Shown in pieces: positions 60,863 through 64,000 of a stretch of DNA of 64,000 bases (positions are counted from its first letter, which is position 1; every line of letters starts with the position of its first letter). The stretch lies in NCBI GenBank assembly GCA_036490475.1, contig DASXDT010000005.1, positions 682,001 through 746,000 on the forward strand. The letters run 5' to 3'. Position numbers and translations under genes: made by a program. The notes under the pieces were generated by a model. The model was not told the origin of the DNA, searched no databases, and was given only the letters and a program-made list of their open reading frames with translations. This DNA comes from Candidatus Tumulicola sp. GTDB lineage: Bacteria; Vulcanimicrobiota; Vulcanimicrobiia; Vulcanimicrobiales; Vulcanimicrobiaceae.

Positions 60863-61699
60863 TTAGTCGCGCTTGAGCGCTAAAGCCAGCATCGACGGCG
60901 TGATGCCGAGCTTATAAAATTCGTACAGATCGAGCGATTCAACGGTAGCGCCGGCTTTACGCAGCGCGCGCAACGAGGTTCGAAAACGGATGTCCGAAAT
61001 GACGCGTCCGTCTCCCAGACAGAGAACGCCCGCCCCTAGTTCCTCGCCGCGCTCGAGTTCGACGACTTTGAAGCCGTCGAAAACGGAGCGATCGATGAGA
61101 TCCGCCGCGACCGCGAGGCGATCGTTCGCGATCACGCCTACGATCGAGGACAGAGCCGGAGCCGTATCGCCCAGTGGTACGTCGACCACGCGATAGCCGT
61201 GCGCGCGAGCAACTGCCGAGAATCCGTTGCGGCCCAACTCGTTTCCGCGCCGTCCGCGGCCGACGAAGGCCGTGGTTCCGGCCATCACGACGTCGCTGCC
61301 GTCGAGCAATCCGGGAGCGACGATGTGGCCCGCCAACGGAATGTCGATCCGCGCGAACTCGGCTTGAATGCGATCGGCTTCGGCGCGGCGGTTCATCGCG
61401 CTCGGCCGCGCGATCATAGCCCCGTCTGCGAACGTCACCGCCGCATCGACTGCCGAAACCTCGTATGCATCGGCGCTCTGCGCTTCAAGCGTCACGACAT
61501 CGACGCCGAAGTATCGCAGCATATCGCACAGCACCTTATGCTGCTCGACGGCGCGCGAGTAGATCGCATTCGGCTCGCCCTGCAACGGCTTACCACGCTC
61601 CATCGTCTCGTTGGGGCGCACCAGCAGGGCGGCGCGCAGCGTGCCGGCCGGCGACACTACCAGTCGCGGGCCGAAATGCGCCGCACGTTCAGTGGTCAT
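60863..61699 (-). CDS. DDAH/arginine deiminase-fold protein lacking catalytic Cys and His
   Basis: A 278-residue protein of the amidinotransferase/dimethylarginine dimethylaminohydrolase fold. The order of segments fits (LVRPN, then LLDGSDVVMAG, GRGRRGNELGRNG, and a C-terminal YEFYKLGITPSMLALAL). However, the catalytic His of the HLKS motif aligns with Ala182 (APALSSI), and the nucleophilic Cys near the end (normally GGxxC) aligns with Ser269. The acidic EGGD motif is DGSD. It probably does not hydrolyse methylarginines, and might bind a ligand or have another chemistry. Upstream gene of the metallophosphoesterase operon. Confidence 0.8.
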   Translation of the reverse strand: MTTERAAHFGPRLVVSPAGTLRAALLVRPNETMERGKPLQGEPNAIYSRAVEQHKVLCDMLRYFGVDVVTLEAQSADAYEVSAVDAAVTFADGAMIARPSAMNRRAEADRIQAEFARIDIPLAGHIVAPGLLDGSDVVMAGTTAFVGRGRRGNELGRNGFSAVARAHGYRVVDVPLGDTAPALSSIVGVIANDRLAVAADLIDRSVFDGFKVVELERGEELGAGVLCLGDGRVISDIRFRTSLRALRKAGATVESLDLYEFYKLGITPSMLALALKRD

Positions 61700-61759
61700 A
61701 CTGCGTACAGGTTCCGGCTTGAGTACGCCTCAGCCTTGCGGCTTTGACGCGACTCGCCC

Positions 61760-64000
61760 TTACGGAATCGCTGTGTATGGCTGCGGATCGGGCGCGGCGG
61801 CAAAGAAGTCGGCCATATCGGTCGCAAGGAGATCGTTCAAACCGAGCGGATCGAGGCCGAGCATTTCTTCCTCGGTCTTTAGGACGCTCGCCACCGACAA
61901 ATTGGCGTGCCCGACGTACGCACGCTTGGCGGCCGGCGAGACAACCACACAAAGACTATGCAGCGGATTGACGCGATCGGCGCTTCCGTCGACGCCCTCG
62001 GGTACGACGAACACCGCTGTGGAACTCCACACCGCCGTCGTGGACAGATATTGCACCACCCGGCCTAGGGCGCGGTCGTCGGCCGCTGGAGATGCGTGAG
62101 GCGCCCCAGTTAAACGCACGTAGGTGAAGGCCGGCACCTGACCGGCATCGACGTAGCGTTGCATGTCGCGAGCAAATTCATCGGCACGCTTTTCGGGATC
62201 GGCGGCCGCCGAATACGTGAGGTCGGCGTTGGCGGCGAGTCCCACCGGCGCCGGAACGTCGAGATGATAGGCCGCGCCGTCGAAACCCGACTGCGCTAGC
62301 CACGCCCCGTAATCGCGATACGTCAATCCCGCGCGCGACAACGCGTCGAACAGACCGCCGAAGCGAGCGTAACCCGCCGGATCGTCCGCTCCCGCTCCAG
62401 GCGGGACGTGCGTCCATCCAATCGGAGCGGCGAGTTCGGTAGCTAACGTCGCGGCTGCTGAATACGAAAACGCGCGGGCGACACCGCGATCGCGGTCGGC
62501 GGCATAAAAGTTGTCTGCCGATGCATACGCAGCGGCCAGGGCGCGCAAATTCGGTTCGGCGTTGGGGTTCGCACCGTCCCCAAACGCAGCGTCGAACGTC
62601 TGCGGATCGATGCCGACATAGACGATATGTTGCACGACCTCGCTACGGTGTCCCGAACGCAACGGCGGAACGACCGGGTTGAAGCGCGCGATGCCGGCGA
62701 CGCGCGTGTAGCGCAGCGTGTTCATGGTCGCCTTGATCAAGGACGTGTGCTTGAGGTCGATGCGAGAAAGCACGCCCCATCCGTCGACACCTTTGCCGGC
62801 GACAACATACAGATAACGTCCGCTCGGCGAGACTGCCAGCGCCGTCGGAAACCAGCCCGTCGGCACGAGTCCGTAGCGATATCGCGCGGGGCTGCGCGCA
62901 TCTAACACCGCCACCGAATCGAGGCCGGCTAATGCGACGAACAATCGTTTTCCGTCGCGGCTTAACGCCAAGGCACTCGGTAATGCGCCGTACGGAGCAT
63001 TTGGAAACAAACGCAAATCCAGTCCGCGCACCACGCGCGGTTGGCCGGTGAGGTTGAGCACGGCAACCCGGTCGACATTGGAGAGCGCGACGTATCCGGT
63101 GGAGCCGTCGCGCGATACCGCAACCGCACCCGGAGCGTCGCCTCCAACCACCTGGGAGCCGTCGGGCTCCTGATCCATTCGAACGCGATAAGGCACGTTG
63201 CCGGGCAGGCCGTCGGGCCCGGGTTCAAAGACCGAGGAAACCATCGAACGGTCTGCATCGAACGGCGGTGCACCGAACGGGGGCGCCGGCGCCGGGGACG
63301 CTACGGGACGGAATGCTCCGGCGCCGCCCGAGGTGACGATAACGCGTCCGCGGGCGGCCGCGATGTATGCGGGAGCGTAACCGGCGGGGCCCTTCGATGC
63401 GAAGGCGCGCCGGGCGATGTCGATGGCGAAGACGGCGTCGCCGCGCTGATCGGCTACGTAGGCCGTGCGACCGTCGGGCGAGAGCGCGATACCGGCAGGG
63501 AAGGCCGGCGGCGCGTCTCCCAATGCGATCGGCCGCCCTTCGGGCGTGAGCGTCCCGTCCGCCCCGAGATCGAATACCAGGATCGCTCCGTGCGGACCGT
63601 CGGAAGCGAGCACGATCGTTCGTCCCGGCTGGGCCGGATCGTTCAACGCCGCTACCCCACCCGAAAACGACATGCCTGGATCTTGATAGACGCTCGCTAG
63701 CCGCATCGAGGTGGTGTCGACCACCGCCAGAGACGCGCCGGCCACCAACGGAGCCGCTTGCGCCTGAGTACCACCGAAACGATCGTCGCTGTTGGTGATG
63801 ATCGCGAACCGCCCATTGGGCGTCAAAGCGATCGTCGCCGGGTCCGTCCCGACCGGAATGGACGTGCCGGCCGGAGCCACGATCCGTCCGTTCGGCAGAA
63901 TGCCTTGCGTGCGATGTAACGAGTCCGTACCGGCCGGACGATTGCCGGCCGGAGCGGAGTACTGAATAAGCGGGTGCGCCGGGGCGGCGCCCAGGAAAAC
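61760..64000 (-). CDS. YncE-like beta-propeller plus phosphoesterase-family protein (5' end outside window)
   Basis: The reading frame is open to the right edge of the window, so the N-terminus is missing; GTG 63880 is internal. The N-terminal ~430 visible residues are a YncE/NHL-like beta-propeller of repeated VSPDGRTAYVAD-type blades. The C-terminal part (VQHIVYVGIDPQTFDAAFGDG onward) resembles the phospholipase C/phosphoesterase family, keeping a Thr where the usual ENRTYD motif lies but with other catalytic positions altered, and ends with ADNFYAADRDRG and a final PLHSLCVVVSP strand. Likely exported. It lies 60 bases upstream of the DDAH-like gene start on the same strand. Confidence 0.82.
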   Translation of the reverse strand, partial: VFLGAAPAHPLIQYSAPAGNRPAGTDSLHRTQGILPNGRIVAPAGTSIPVGTDPATIALTPNGRFAIITNSDDRFGGTQAQAAPLVAGASLAVVDTTSMRLASVYQDPGMSFSGGVAALNDPAQPGRTIVLASDGPHGAILVFDLGADGTLTPEGRPIALGDAPPAFPAGIALSPDGRTAYVADQRGDAVFAIDIARRAFASKGPAGYAPAYIAAARGRVIVTSGGAGAFRPVASPAPAPPFGAPPFDADRSMVSSVFEPGPDGLPGNVPYRVRMDQEPDGSQVVGGDAPGAVAVSRDGSTGYVALSNVDRVAVLNLTGQPRVVRGLDLRLFPNAPYGALPSALALSRDGKRLFVALAGLDSVAVLDARSPARYRYGLVPTGWFPTALAVSPSGRYLYVVAGKGVDGWGVLSRIDLKHTSLIKATMNTLRYTRVAGIARFNPVVPPLRSGHRSEVVQHIVYVGIDPQTFDAAFGDGANPNAEPNLRALAAAYASADNFYAADRDRGVARAFSYSAAATLATELAAPIGWTHVPPGAGADDPAGYARFGGLFDALSRAGLTYRDYGAWLAQSGFDGAAYHLDVPAPVGLAANADLTYSAAADPEKRADEFARDMQRYVDAGQVPAFTYVRLTGAPHASPAADDRALGRVVQYLSTTAVWSSTAVFVVPEGVDGSADRVNPLHSLCVVVSPAAKRAYVGHANLSVASVLKTEEEMLGLDPLGLNDLLATDMADFFAAAPDPQPYTAIP

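Noticed and set aside
1-64000. tRNA, rRNA, CRISPR array, insertion sequence or prophage
   Set aside because: No matching structures, repeats or genes seen by reading both strands; a tRNAscan/Infernal run would be decisive.

Overview
This is a 64 kb, GC-rich bacterial chromosomal window, almost entirely coding, with no gene-free stretch longer than about 240 bases. I see no rRNA, tRNA, CRISPR array, insertion sequence, integrase or phage gene, so it reads as housekeeping chromosome rather than an island. Many genes start with GTG or TTG, and cistrons are commonly coupled by 1-14 base overlaps (ATGA, GTGA, TAATG). The gene set suggests an aerobic or facultative heterotroph: SUF iron-sulfur assembly, futalosine-type menaquinone genes, ETF-quinone oxidoreductase, a 2-oxo acid dehydrogenase complex, acetate uptake and a glycolate-oxidase-like pair. 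Protein style resembles poorly sampled lineages such as Eremiobacterota (WPS-2), but that placement is a low-confidence guess.

Layout. 1-5.4 kb: the end of a phosphodiester glycosidase-like protein, the tldD-tldE protease pair and a secreted protein with its own promoter. 5.3-10.2 kb: a TlpA-type thioredoxin with a membrane partner, folD, a Lon-substrate-domain protein, and a methyltransferase-flavin reductase-metallo-beta-lactamase operon. 10.2-15 kb: a divergent SUF locus (sufR plus an unusual scaffold on one side, sufC-sufD-sufS-sufU on the other) around a palindrome that overlaps two divergent promoters. 15-20.2 kb: acetate symporter with DUF485 partner, and several unknown proteins. 20.4-23.6 kb: an ECF sigma factor translationally overlapped with a zinc-finger anti-sigma domain fused to an O6-alkylguanine-DNA alkyltransferase, followed by a PHP phosphoesterase with a histone-H1-like tail. 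23.6-31 kb: EF-G paralogue, peptide-binding lipoprotein, pyrE, RNase Z-like hydrolase, peroxiredoxin and an RCK-membrane-RCK protein. 31-36 kb: a methyltransferase, then ETF-QO-thiO-thiS-thiG-rhodanese on the minus strand. 36-40 kb: threonine aldolase, an SnoaL-like secreted protein, an FAD reductase and an M20 amidohydrolase. 40.3-52 kb: a long plus-strand run of two tandem E1-alpha genes, E1-beta, E2, queD, queE, mqnB, mqnD, a DUF1343 protein, glcD-glcE and a DUF2600 terpene-synthase-like gene. 52-64 kb: aminopeptidase P, an epimerase, a DUF1990 protein, a serine hydrolase, trxB, an HTH-fused metallo-beta-lactamase protein, an ABC exporter with a metallophosphoesterase and a degenerate DDAH-like protein, and an incomplete YncE/phosphoesterase protein.

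Most striking is the sigma/anti-sigma-alkyltransferase pair at 20.4-21.8 kb. It looks like an Ada-like idea built differently: the suicide alkyl-acceptor protein is fused to an anti-sigma factor instead of to an activator. Other notable points are the SUF divergent operator, a minus-strand terminator placed like an attenuator, two enzymes lacking expected catalytic residues (FolD and the DDAH-like protein), and three genes whose reading frames have no canonical start codon.
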